From contig CANQUM010000016.1 in the NCBI GenBank assembly GCA_947627045.1, forward strand, positions 1 to 42,433: a DNA stretch of 42,433 nt, read 5' to 3'. Position numbers and translations under genes: made by a program. Below the pieces are notes generated by a model. That model was not told the origin of the DNA. It ran no database searches and was given only the letters and a program-made list of their open reading frames with translations. The stretch comes from an uncultured Clostridia bacterium (lineage in GTDB: Bacteria > Bacillota > Clostridia > Oscillospirales > Ruminococcaceae). Positions 8,801 through 15,826 of this stretch are shown here, one piece after another. Numbering within the stretch: the stretch's first letter is position 1; each line of letters starts with the position of its first letter.

Positions 8801-10038
8801 CCCTTAATTTCGTCACCACGGTCATTTTTGATAAAGTCAAACATACTCCGCTGATTTGAATCAAAGGCTGAGGAGATATGCTTCAATAACAACGCTGTAT
8901 ATGGATGTATCGGAAGGATATCCTTTAGTTCTTTATCATCAATATGTGCAATGCTCTTCACAAGTTTTCTAGACTCCCGTGTGCGGTCCTGCAGATCATC
9001 TGTGATTATTTCCCAATCCTGTAGCACTTCCGGGTCAGTATTCTTTTCCATTGCGGCACCCATCAACTGGAAGGCAATATTCTCCGGCAGGCTGATCTGA
9101 CTATGTGGATTTACAAAACGTCCGTTCAGCTTGATAAAATCCTGATCACGGTCAGAAAATAACCCTGTACTGACATGAGTTACTAGAATGAAATAGAAGG
9201 GATCTGTTTCGCTGATTTCAATCAGCTCCTGGAATCCAGTAAGATTACGGGTGTTGTTATAGAAATATTCCGTAAATTCATCCCAGATGAAAACAATCGC
9301 CTTTAACTCATTGATCTTAATTGTTTCTTTGATCCAGTTTGTCAGATCTCGGGGAGTCATAGTAAATGCTTTAATCTGACGTTCCCGTGCAACCTTAAAA
9401 ATCTTTTCCATTAAGGTGTGGAGGGCAACATCTGAATATGTATTTAGTTTTTCAATAATATTGTCAACAGTGTCACCACCGAAGAGATTTGAATAGCTGC
9501 CTTCAACATAGATACCAAAGCTCTTTTTATTTTCGGAATCAGAAAGATAACGGATCACAGACTCTTTCAAAGAATCTGATCCCTTGTTTTCTATTCCAGA
9601 GGCAGTAAAAGCGTGCTCAATACTTTCCTGAATTGCAAGGACAAGATCTTGGTCTCCATGAATACTTGAAGAACCATAACGATGTACAGTGAGAACTTTA
9701 CCGCTGTTTTTTATTCGTTGAAGATTATTGCAAAGATCATTGTCAAGATTATATTTTTCAAAGTATGTTTTGGTATCTTCTTCAGACGCGTCAAGCAATT
9801 TCTTTAGAGTCAGAACAGCATGGGATTTACCTGTACCATAGGCACCTTCCACCCAGATAGAGAGTTTCTGTTTACGGTCAAGTACGCTAACAGTATTTTT
9901 GATAAGCTTCACAAAGGTTTTGTGAGGAAAGAACTTCTTCCACATATCTGGGTTAGCGTTAATAACAGCTTCATTTACTGCAGAATAATAATCTGGATCA
10001 ATATTAAAATAATGTCTGTATTTCTCAAGTATCGGCAT
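5833..10038 (-). CDS. brxC: BrxC/PglY-like large ATPase of BREX
   Basis: A 1401-aa P-loop ATPase. The N terminus (EKYRHYFNIDPDYY) leads to Walker A GAYGTGKS at residues 65-72 and a Walker B-like IVFIWDEF at about residue 250. A very long, mostly helical remainder follows, as in BrxC/PglY proteins (about 1100-1400 aa). The start ATG at 10038 is preceded by GAGGAAAAA. The gene lies 16 bases after brxP and 11 bases before pglZ. In BREX this ATPase is part of the modification and restriction machinery. There is no internal stop or frameshift, so it appears intact. Confidence 0.88.
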   Translation of the reverse strand: MPILEKYRHYFNIDPDYYSAVNEAVINANPDMWKKFFPHKTFVKLIKNTVSVLDRKQKLSIWVEGAYGTGKSHAVLTLKKLLDASEEDTKTYFEKYNLDNDLCNNLQRIKNSGKVLTVHRYGSSSIHGDQDLVLAIQESIEHAFTASGIENKGSDSLKESVIRYLSDSENKKSFGIYVEGSYSNLFGGDTVDNIIEKLNTYSDVALHTLMEKIFKVARERQIKAFTMTPRDLTNWIKETIKINELKAIVFIWDEFTEYFYNNTRNLTGFQELIEISETDPFYFILVTHVSTGLFSDRDQDFIKLNGRFVNPHSQISLPENIAFQLMGAAMEKNTDPEVLQDWEIITDDLQDRTRESRKLVKSIAHIDDKELKDILPIHPYTALLLKHISSAFDSNQRSMFDFIKNDRGDEIKGFQWFIDNYGPEDENPLLTIDMLWMFFYDKGKDFLAHDIRSVLDYFTLGANQRLANDEKRVLQTVLLLQAISQHAGDSVELFIPNEKNVNNAFEGSDMDGAAGRCAEKLVRDKVLFKKQLGGGKFQYNAYVNEVSGAELDKFKDEIDRKTTTSLITEQLIDKTSVTDAVTLGGALKLRYELRYASAADFDMQIKQLRNQETNFENKIIAVVCFAKDDNESVAVGKKIRAALKDGSYHMIFVDATTTPFGKDGYNQYRDDMAQSMYQQGKDNALATQYANNAKDSLKKWKIRIGDGEFIVYTAEKSDGERVTSMEALYGVLAEINKTKFPECLESAYNVIANMFTPSSLKQGVGCGANQKTTGTFLSGSPATKLENALKDAWLVEKYWIDHPNTLISRIKIKVDTMISKAFKDGNRISIKTIYDSLKVAPYGFMPCNLTAFIMGFLLKEYANGSYSWSDGLTNDALDVNKLKEMVAEIINLQITPNPRYKEKYIVAMTDEEKAFNEATSVAFGIPQNLCTSVEQTRERIRSKMKELSFPVWTLKYVLDSCEISVNKEVLDMLIDNFCGIANSYNLGGSKTESDIAIEIGRICIANEKASEDLKSILSKENCTEGMRIYLSQFEDGRLPALAAEIGDNGQYINVLRRKFDADAANWVWNVETAQQKILEVILEYEIINESNKVVDRTVSFDEVVAEWCDKCQYIRISYAAAKNYFDDLGPFLELLLSIKKSGQILDSQKQKFLDLLRIHGTAFIAFRNNQVETFKRVCSYYLDGFSDEEILELYHTIPAGTFTAEKSEYINLVNQKSQAYRNNLGNERLKKLWRDKTGTSSPREWSKKNLMPILCLISDDELQKARSAFGTINQAHPDALSIDKAIQFIENATFFDKMNDPEVLDRIFSTNIIKGYSTMLSDIEEVKNYLDGHITAEPYEWFALPEVDKKLRQMAEAKYVQSGCDRALEKIDKMDVSKVKRYLKELIKENMIVGMEIIKEE

Positions 10039-10054
10039 AGGTAGTTTTTCCTCC

Positions 10055-12406
10055 TTATAGTAATGTCAGGACATCGGAAGATGTCTTCTCGGAATTCAAA
10101 GTGATACTATCTAAATCGAGATTAAAGCTTGTTGTGATGAACTCAGGATAATTGATGGATAGACCGTTCAGAAGCTTTGTCATTGTATCACGATCCAATC
10201 CAAATATCTCAGTAGGGCTGATTCCATCGCTATCCACAGTGTGATCCAGCAGACGAGAGAGGGTGAACTGATAATAATCACCGCAAGCTTCTGCGAATTT
10301 GTAAAGAGAATAAAGGATAACAATAGGTTCAGGTTGACGCCAAGGCGTACGTGTAATTGAAATCATACTTTTTTTGATTTCACCGTTTCTGTTTTGTTTT
10401 TCATTTATTTCAGGAATGCCAAATCCAATTTCTTTGAGAGAGGCATTTGTGTCAAGAATAACTTTAAATCCATTCCAAAATTCACCTCTAGCTTTTTTTC
10501 CTCCATCCTTTTTCGTTGGATCTTCGCCCATATCTAACAAAAGCTGCGCCTCGATATAGTGTTCGTAGAAAGGAATGTTTTTGATATACCAATTAAAAGC
10601 AGGTGAATAGGCTAGATTACAGAGAATGAGCGCCCAAGAAGTTACAGAGCTAACTCCTTGACCTTGAATGAAGGAACCAAATTCGGTTAATTTTTTCTTA
10701 GATGTTATACCTGCATCATTCATTAAAACAAACATTGTATCTGTTTTTCGGTTGCCAGGTTCAAAAGATTGATCCTTAAGAAATTTCTTAATCCAATTGG
10801 CGTCAACTCCAACACTCAGATAACGATTCAGTCCTTTTAGTGATTTCATACTAGTACTTCCTTTCACTGAGTTATAATATAAACATCCGCTAATTATTTT
10901 AAGGCAAGCATGACAACGTATACACCTATCGGATATTGTTAACCCACCACTATTCATAGTGATGTTTCTACTAGGACATTCTGCTTCACATGTTTTGCAA
11001 TTAATACAATATAGGGTTTTTGCAAGAATGTTCTTAAAATAAAAGATAAATTGGATTGCATTTTTTGTTTTTCCAAGGTTTTCTATTTTAAATACGGTTT
11101 TATCATCATAGTTAAATAAAGTACATTTACGTATTGCACCATTATACTCCAATAAATATTCCGTGTCGGAATTCTCATAAAGCGATCCTATTGTTTTATA
11201 CCAGGTTTTCCATTCTTGGCGAAGTTTTATTACGGTGAAAATGTGGTAATCCTTATTTTCTTCATACTCAAAACGTTCCGGTTCTGTAAAACGCAATTCA
11301 CGACCGCTTAATCTTGTTTTCCAACCACCTGTTTCAAGAAAGATACGAGCATTATCTCCTGACAAATCTTTACTACTGTTTTCAACTATCTTTTTACAAT
11401 ACATATCCACTACTTCCGGAAAACATTGGTGCTTTATAAATTCATGTTTATCAGAAGAATTTGGGCACATTATGCATCCCACACGGTTAAAACCAAATTT
11501 ATAAGCTTTGTTTAGTAGTAAATTGTGTGCATAGATAAGCAAAAAAACTTCCGCAGATGACCACTCCAGTATAGGGTGATAACTGTATTGTCCAGGGAGT
11601 TTTTTTCCTAAACTAAGTTCGTCATAATCTGCACGAGCAGTACTTTCGTCTCCTCGAACACCAGTAATCATCATAGAATGAATTTTATTCATTTTATGTA
11701 TTTCGCATAATTTATTAATTACAGGAGCTGTTTTATGCACAGTACAACACCATCTTACTTTGCGTGCTGGGGCACCAAACAAATCCCATGAATCTGTCGC
11801 CTTCATGTTAGATGTTGCTGAATAGAAAGAAATATTATGCTCTTTACAGTAGGTTTCTGTTTTTTCTACAACTGCATCTGTTGTTGGAAATTCCATATCC
11901 GTATTACTAAAGAGGACTTCGAAAGCATTGTGTGGAAGTGCTCGTTGAACTAGGTCAAGAGTAACAATGCTGTCCTTGCCACCACTAAATGCTACATAGA
12001 AAACATCGACCTTGTCCTTGTAGCTTATATAAGTGTTGTAAATCTTCTTTATCGTATCTTGCGATAGCTTTTCAAGTAAATCACGATTCTTTTCTACCAT
12101 TGCCGGAACATCAACAAAGCGAAGAGCTCCACCATTTGGCTCGGGATCATCTGTGATAATAATCTCTGGAGCGGTATATAAAGAGCCGCCTTTCGTTTTG
12201 GCAACAAGTCGACCTCTATAAAAATAATTATTTGCCTCTGCCCACATATATGGGTAGGTATCATTCTTGGCATAATTCCAATACTTATCAAACCTAAGAA
12301 TGTCTAGTTCTTTATAATACACGGGACGAGGTTCTTTGCTAAATGACAGCGGAGAGCTGTTTAGCAAGAGCCCTCCAGTAGTTGGATCCCAGCTATATGA
12401 ATACAT
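10055..12406 (-). CDS. brxP: BrxP: PAPS-reductase/DndC-like protein with ferredoxin domain
   Basis: This 783-aa protein is the hallmark of type 4 BREX. It contains a PP-loop ATP pyrophosphatase motif, FSGGKDSIV (about residues 139-147), and a cysteine pair in RWCCTVHK (about 217). A further cysteine pair is in GCIMCPNSS (about 313), as in DndC and PAPS reductases. A two-cluster ferredoxin insert at about residues 463-505 has CxxCxxCxxxCP followed by CxxCxxC. The N-terminal 100 residues and the C-terminal 270 residues do not match anything I can name. In Dnd systems DndC is the PP-loop Fe-S enzyme for sulfur insertion into the DNA backbone. I infer a similar role, with electrons passing through the ferredoxin clusters. 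The gene begins 3 bases after the stop of the upstream 643-aa ORF. Confidence 0.88.
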   Translation of the reverse strand: MYSYSWDPTTGGLLLNSSPLSFSKEPRPVYYKELDILRFDKYWNYAKNDTYPYMWAEANNYFYRGRLVAKTKGGSLYTAPEIIITDDPEPNGGALRFVDVPAMVEKNRDLLEKLSQDTIKKIYNTYISYKDKVDVFYVAFSGGKDSIVTLDLVQRALPHNAFEVLFSNTDMEFPTTDAVVEKTETYCKEHNISFYSATSNMKATDSWDLFGAPARKVRWCCTVHKTAPVINKLCEIHKMNKIHSMMITGVRGDESTARADYDELSLGKKLPGQYSYHPILEWSSAEVFLLIYAHNLLLNKAYKFGFNRVGCIMCPNSSDKHEFIKHQCFPEVVDMYCKKIVENSSKDLSGDNARIFLETGGWKTRLSGRELRFTEPERFEYEENKDYHIFTVIKLRQEWKTWYKTIGSLYENSDTEYLLEYNGAIRKCTLFNYDDKTVFKIENLGKTKNAIQFIFYFKNILAKTLYCINCKTCEAECPSRNITMNSGGLTISDRCIRCHACLKIISGCLYYNSVKGSTSMKSLKGLNRYLSVGVDANWIKKFLKDQSFEPGNRKTDTMFVLMNDAGITSKKKLTEFGSFIQGQGVSSVTSWALILCNLAYSPAFNWYIKNIPFYEHYIEAQLLLDMGEDPTKKDGGKKARGEFWNGFKVILDTNASLKEIGFGIPEINEKQNRNGEIKKSMISITRTPWRQPEPIVILYSLYKFAEACGDYYQFTLSRLLDHTVDSDGISPTEIFGLDRDTMTKLLNGLSINYPEFITTSFNLDLDSITLNSEKTSSDVLTLL

Positions 12407-12408
12407 AG

Positions 12409-14340
12409 TTATTTTGTTCCTTTCCTATTTCTATAGGTGTTCGCCTGGATCAGAATTTTTTCAATATTTGAGTACTTCCTACGTGCAAGGTATCCTTGCT
12501 CGACTAAGAATGCTAAAGCCTGGTCTCTTTTGAGAGTAACATCGTTCTCAGCTAAAACGGTAGAAAGAAGATCATCAAAAGTCTGGATGTCAGATTCAAT
12601 TTTTACAATCGCCCCGACACAACAGTTACGGTTAAAGCCTGAATGAAATAGACGATACCTTTTACTGTAAGCGTACACATAATGTTCTAAGAGATAAATG
12701 TTCCACGGAAATCCAGCATCGGGAAATGAGCCAAAGCCATTAACTTTTCCAATAGCTAGATAATCACTATTGCAGAATCGATCAATAGCTCTGTCAGTTT
12801 CTTCAATGCGGAATTGTGCCATATTTTTAGTGACAAATTGCTCTCGACTTATTCTTAGCGAATTGTCGTACACCGCCTCAAAGTAGATTATAGAGTTCAT
12901 CTCCGACGCAAGGGTCGTAAGTTCAGCCACTGTGAATCCCTGACGGCTTTTTGCATAGTTACCAAACACATCGGTCATAGAAATTACATGATCAAGACTG
13001 CTAATGATATTACCTTTGAAAGAAAAACGCTCTTTCAAATGGTATTTCAAGACACCACGCATTCCCATTGCGGAAATAGGTAGATTGTTCTCTATGATAA
13101 AAGGATATCGAGCGTGGATTATTTCTATTAGCTCATTTCCGCTCAAAAACAGTTTGTCGCTAATGCTCTCTCTTATAAGATTAGCAATGTTCTCGATTTC
13201 TTCCTCAGAGAGATGTACAACATTTACATGAAAATAATGACTTTTTCCGTTATTTACGAACTCGCCACTCATTCCCAAGATCTGCATAACTTTATTTTGT
13301 GGAATGTGTGATAGAGTTTTGCATATCTCGGAGCATTCCACAGGAACTCCTGTAATTATCAGGTAGTTTTTGACTTCCTGTAGTGGATTCACTTGAGTCA
13401 AGGTGTCCTTGCAAATGTATTGGCTCTCAAGGTGGAATTCCCCGTCATTATAAAATGCAATATACGCCTTTAGCATACTTGCATCATAAATGTAATAGTC
13501 CAAAAAGATCTCAGAGAAAGATCGAAACAGAGCTTCGTAATAAACAGCTTGTTTACCTTCGTTTAAACTTGCTCGTATAAATGAGAAGAGCTTGTTCCGC
13601 ATTTCAGCAGGAAGCATAGCAGCGGGGGCAAAGATTTTTTTATCATAACGAATGCCGCAAGCGAGGAGCATAGCTTCAATATCTGCATCCGAAATTTTCG
13701 GGGTTTCGTTATTTATTGCTTTATAATATCGGCGGAATTTTTTCATGTCAAGTGGTGAACCTATACGGAAACCACGCACAAACTTCTCTGCCAACACTTT
13801 TTCAAATAGTACGGTGTTCACACGGGTCTTTGGCAATGCAATCATAGTTGATTTTGATACAGGTGTTCCTGTCTTGAAATCGTAATTGATTTCGTAATAT
13901 TCAAGTAATTTTGAAATGGCCGCCGAAAGGCGGTTGTGCTGACGTTTATTAAGCGCAACAAACTCTTTGTTTCGGAATAATGCTGCTACTGCTTTAGTGC
14001 AAAGATCGTAATCATCAGTAATGAGCATTTGGGATTCGAGATTATGTTCTTTTGCAAAAGTTTCTGCGCATCTGATCGCCGATGTATAATTTCGTATTGT
14101 CGAAGAGGCAAACCCATTCTGTAATAACCATTGTGAAAATTCATCGCGGTTATGATTACTATTGTGTATTGTAATATTTTTTGATCGTTCTTCCATTGTT
14201 GACTTACCTGTCATCCTCATTTTTATTGCATTCCCGGATATTGGTCTTATATATTTATATATGTTGATTGCTTCGGCAAATAAACGCGTTGTAGGCTTCA
14301 TTATGGTTTTTACAAAACATGCAGACTCCATACTTGCCAC
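12409..14340 (-). CDS. Unrecognised 643-aa protein, first gene of the BREX operon
   Basis: The first ORF downstream of the operon promoter. Near its start (about residues 65-160) is a helical region, FSQWLLQNGFASSTIRNYTS followed by an AISKLLEYYEI helix. It looks like the SAM-like core-binding domain of tyrosine recombinases, but I see no R..H-R-Y catalytic domain. The rest is helical with several segments that could be winged helices (for example around FTVAELTTLASEM and DQALAFLVEQGYLARRKYS at the C terminus). I infer a DNA-binding role, perhaps target recognition or regulation. The full frame opens at a GTG (14340) with no clear ribosome site. ATG codons at 14220 and 14196 are alternatives, and MEERSKN from 14196 may be the real start. 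Its stop is 3 bases before brxP. Confidence 0.7.
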   Translation of the reverse strand: MASMESACFVKTIMKPTTRLFAEAINIYKYIRPISGNAIKMRMTGKSTMEERSKNITIHNSNHNRDEFSQWLLQNGFASSTIRNYTSAIRCAETFAKEHNLESQMLITDDYDLCTKAVAALFRNKEFVALNKRQHNRLSAAISKLLEYYEINYDFKTGTPVSKSTMIALPKTRVNTVLFEKVLAEKFVRGFRIGSPLDMKKFRRYYKAINNETPKISDADIEAMLLACGIRYDKKIFAPAAMLPAEMRNKLFSFIRASLNEGKQAVYYEALFRSFSEIFLDYYIYDASMLKAYIAFYNDGEFHLESQYICKDTLTQVNPLQEVKNYLIITGVPVECSEICKTLSHIPQNKVMQILGMSGEFVNNGKSHYFHVNVVHLSEEEIENIANLIRESISDKLFLSGNELIEIIHARYPFIIENNLPISAMGMRGVLKYHLKERFSFKGNIISSLDHVISMTDVFGNYAKSRQGFTVAELTTLASEMNSIIYFEAVYDNSLRISREQFVTKNMAQFRIEETDRAIDRFCNSDYLAIGKVNGFGSFPDAGFPWNIYLLEHYVYAYSKRYRLFHSGFNRNCCVGAIVKIESDIQTFDDLLSTVLAENDVTLKRDQALAFLVEQGYLARRKYSNIEKILIQANTYRNRKGTK

Positions 14341-14497
14341 TTGAAAGGTAATGCCATTTGTATTTAGATAAGCATTATCAGTTGTAGATCCATTGTTTTT
14401 GGCACATTTTTAGTTAGTTAACATATATTAATTATTTTAGCAATATTCATACTAGTTTCTATATTATAAAACTTATTGTAATTGCCCGCTTTGTTAC

Positions 14498-14659
14498 TCA
14501 CAATACATTGCCGAACTTACAATTTAGCACTTTACATATCTGTGCCAGTTTTTAGTGACAAGTTCATTTTTAATGAGTTTTGTAAAGGTAGCTGGAGATA
14601 TACTCACTGCCTTTAGAAGTTGAAGACTTAGTCATTTTCCTTCCAATTAGCAATGACAT
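14498..14659 (-). pseudogene. Decayed Cro/C1-type (HTH_26) regulator in the BREX leader
   Basis: Reading the minus strand in three successive frames recovers one small XRE-type regulator. ATG at 14659 gives MSLLIGRKMTK. One frame shift later the text is LQLLKAVSISPATFTKLIKN, continuing ELVTKN. A second shift gives LAQICKVLNCKFGNVL and a stop at 14498. The order and motifs (ISPAT-TKL-KNE-VT-ICK-LNC) match the helix-turn-helix proteins of the HTH_26 group. At least two single-base shifts and a missing N terminus make it a pseudogene. It sits between the operon promoter and the first intact gene, so it was probably the operon's own regulator. Confidence 0.7.
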
Positions 14660-14671
14660 ATTTTTTTAATT

Positions 14672-14690
14672 TGATGCAATATTAGCATCA
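14672..14690. promoter_or_regulatory. Dyad symmetry, candidate operator
   Basis: A perfect 6-bp inverted repeat (TGATGC / GCATCA, 7-nt spacer) lies about 15-33 bases downstream of the predicted transcription start of the BREX operon. It lies just upstream of the decayed regulator. Position and symmetry fit an autoregulatory operator. This is an inference. Confidence 0.35.
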
Positions 14691-14711
14691 TATCATTCGA
14701 TTTTTTAATCT

Positions 14712-14740
14712 AGTATAGCATATTTCGACGAATTTTGCAA
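14712..14740 (-). promoter_or_regulatory. Sigma-A promoter of the BREX operon
   Basis: On the minus strand, -35 TTGCAA (14735-14740) and -10 TATACT (14712-14717) are separated by exactly 17 bases. Transcription would start near 14705, leaving a leader of about 365 bases before the first long ORF (or about 509 if that ORF starts at 14196). The leader carries the decayed regulator. Confidence 0.7.
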
Positions 14741-15462
14741 GCTAAATTGTTTGTTTTCAGTAAAATTTTAGAAGTTTTTAGAAAAGTGCAACGATGTAGT
14801 AGAAGTTTGAAAATCCGTTTTAATGTAGCGGTATAAAATTCAAAATAGACAAAGACATGTTATGATTATAACGAGGTTACCACGATACTGTATTATTTGT
14901 CTGTTGTTATTCTTAAGTACATGAATATACTCAGCTTCATGATTAATTATTAGCAATAAAGACATTCATACAAGTAGCGGTTGGGGTCATTTTTACAGTA
15001 ACAATGTTATGATCACATTAAAGACCATAGTGCGGTGCGAGCACGTAGAAATAGTAAGAAATGCGAAAACAGCTATTTTTCAGTCAAAAATATTTTAGTT
15101 GAGTTTAGGATCAGTTAAAACACAAGTTCAAGTAGGTTTTCGCAGTTGTGTTTGTATAATTATTGATGTAAATATCTATTTCCTTTTTCTTTGTTTACAG
15201 CATTTCAAATTTTGATTTGTAAAACCATTTGACAAACATCTTTAAGTTATGGTACTATACAGTGCAATAAGGCTAATGCCCTAAACTAGAGCATTAGCCT
15301 TGAGATTTTTATATCATCAAAATAGCAGTAGGTTAAAATAATGAAGTAAAAGAAAGTCATAGCATCAATAAAGCATCAAATTACATACAGTTTTGTATTA
15401 GGGTTTGCACAAAAGGCTAAAACTCGATGACTATTTTACAGGTTTACAATTTCCAACAGTCG
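14741..15462. other. Non-coding stretch between the BREX promoter and the tRNA fragment
   Basis: About 720 bases of AT-rich DNA without a convincing ORF on either strand. Apart from the promoter-hairpin unit at 15229-15310 (listed separately), I see no conserved RNA or repeat. In an integrated element this is where recombinase and excisionase binding sites next to the attachment site would be expected. I cannot identify individual sites. Confidence 0.5.
15229..15310 (+). ncRNA. Promoter directly followed by a terminator-like hairpin (possible short RNA)
   Basis: A consensus TTGACA (15229-15234) and TACTAT (15253-15258), spaced 18 bases apart, form a plausible promoter. Ten bases after the -10 a perfect 11-bp stem (15269-15279 / 15291-15301, arms AAGGCTAATGC and GCATTAGCCTT, 11-nt loop) begins. 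It is followed by GAGATTTTT. A transcript of only about 45 nt would result. It could be a small RNA, an attenuated leader whose gene was lost, or a terminator with a chance promoter. Confidence 0.4.
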
Positions 15463-15507
15463 CTCCAAAACCGAGTGCCGAGGGTTCAAATCCTTCTGCC
15501 CCTGCCA
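15463..15507 (+). other. 3' fragment of tRNA-Trp(CCA), probable attachment-site scar
   Basis: The anticodon loop CTCCAAA (anticodon CCA at 15465-15467) is followed by the ACCGA half-stem. A perfect T arm follows (GAGGG 15480-15484, loop TTCAAAT, CCTTC 15492-15496). Then come the 3' acceptor strand TGCCCCT, discriminator G and encoded CCA (15505-15507). The 5' half is absent: upstream bases do not pair with the anticodon 3' half-stem and no AGGGGCA acceptor strand or D arm exists. A tRNA 3' end without its 5' part is the usual mark left at the far end of an element integrated into a tRNA gene. The element would lie to the left, that is, the BREX side. Confidence 0.7.
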
Positions 15508-15536
15508 TAAAAGGCAAACAAAAAAGATGCAAAGCT

Positions 15537-15562
15537 GGAAGCCCCGAGAATCGGGACTTCCA
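15537..15562 (+). other. Stem-loop downstream of the tRNA-Trp fragment
   Basis: GGAAG / CTTCC and CCCGA / TCGGG arms with a GAA loop form a strong hairpin about 30 bases after the encoded CCA. It may be the original terminator or 3' processing signal of the tRNA gene, although the T run (15579-15583) is 17 bases away. Low confidence as a terminator. Confidence 0.35.
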
Positions 15563-15670
15563 AGCGTTATCGAGCAACTTTTTATAAAGAGTGTTTTATA
15601 GATGCATTTTGATAGTTTTACAGTTGTAGAAGGATTGAACTAATACAAAACCAAATATTTAAAAAAGTAT

Positions 15671-15700
15671 GCACATAGAAAAAATTTATGTGTTTTTTTA
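15671..15700 (+). terminator. Terminator-like hairpin before the Rhs locus
   Basis: The short stem CACATA / TATGTG is followed by seven T residues. The arm and loop sequence is nearly the same as the hairpin at 26964-26998 on the other side of the Rhs locus. Confidence 0.55.
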
Positions 15701-15730
15701 TTTTAATGCTAATTGGCAAAAAATAAATAT

Positions 15731-15759
15731 TTGACAACTTTTAGATATATTGATACAAT
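15731..15759 (+). promoter_or_regulatory. Promoter of the Rhs gene
   Basis: TTGACA (15731-15736) and TACAAT (15754-15759) are spaced by 17 bases. The AGGAGG ribosome site at 15813-15818 precedes the ATG at 15827. Confidence 0.7.
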
Positions 15760-15826
15760 AAAAATGCAAATGTTAGAAGTTTGTAATAATAAGGGGATTT
15801 ATTGTTTAAATTAGGAGGAAAGAAGT

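Noticed and set aside
12409-14340. Element integrase
   Set aside because: The N-terminal helices resemble a core-binding domain, but no catalytic Arg-His-Arg-Tyr region is visible and the gene is fused into the BREX operon.
15400-15510. Complete tRNA gene
   Set aside because: Only the anticodon loop onward is present. The bases before it do not pair with the anticodon 3' half-stem and there is no D arm or 5' acceptor strand.
15405-15587. 60-residue ORF on the plus strand
   Set aside because: It runs through the tRNA-Trp fragment and the following hairpin, has no ribosome site, and its protein text is that of a translated tRNA.
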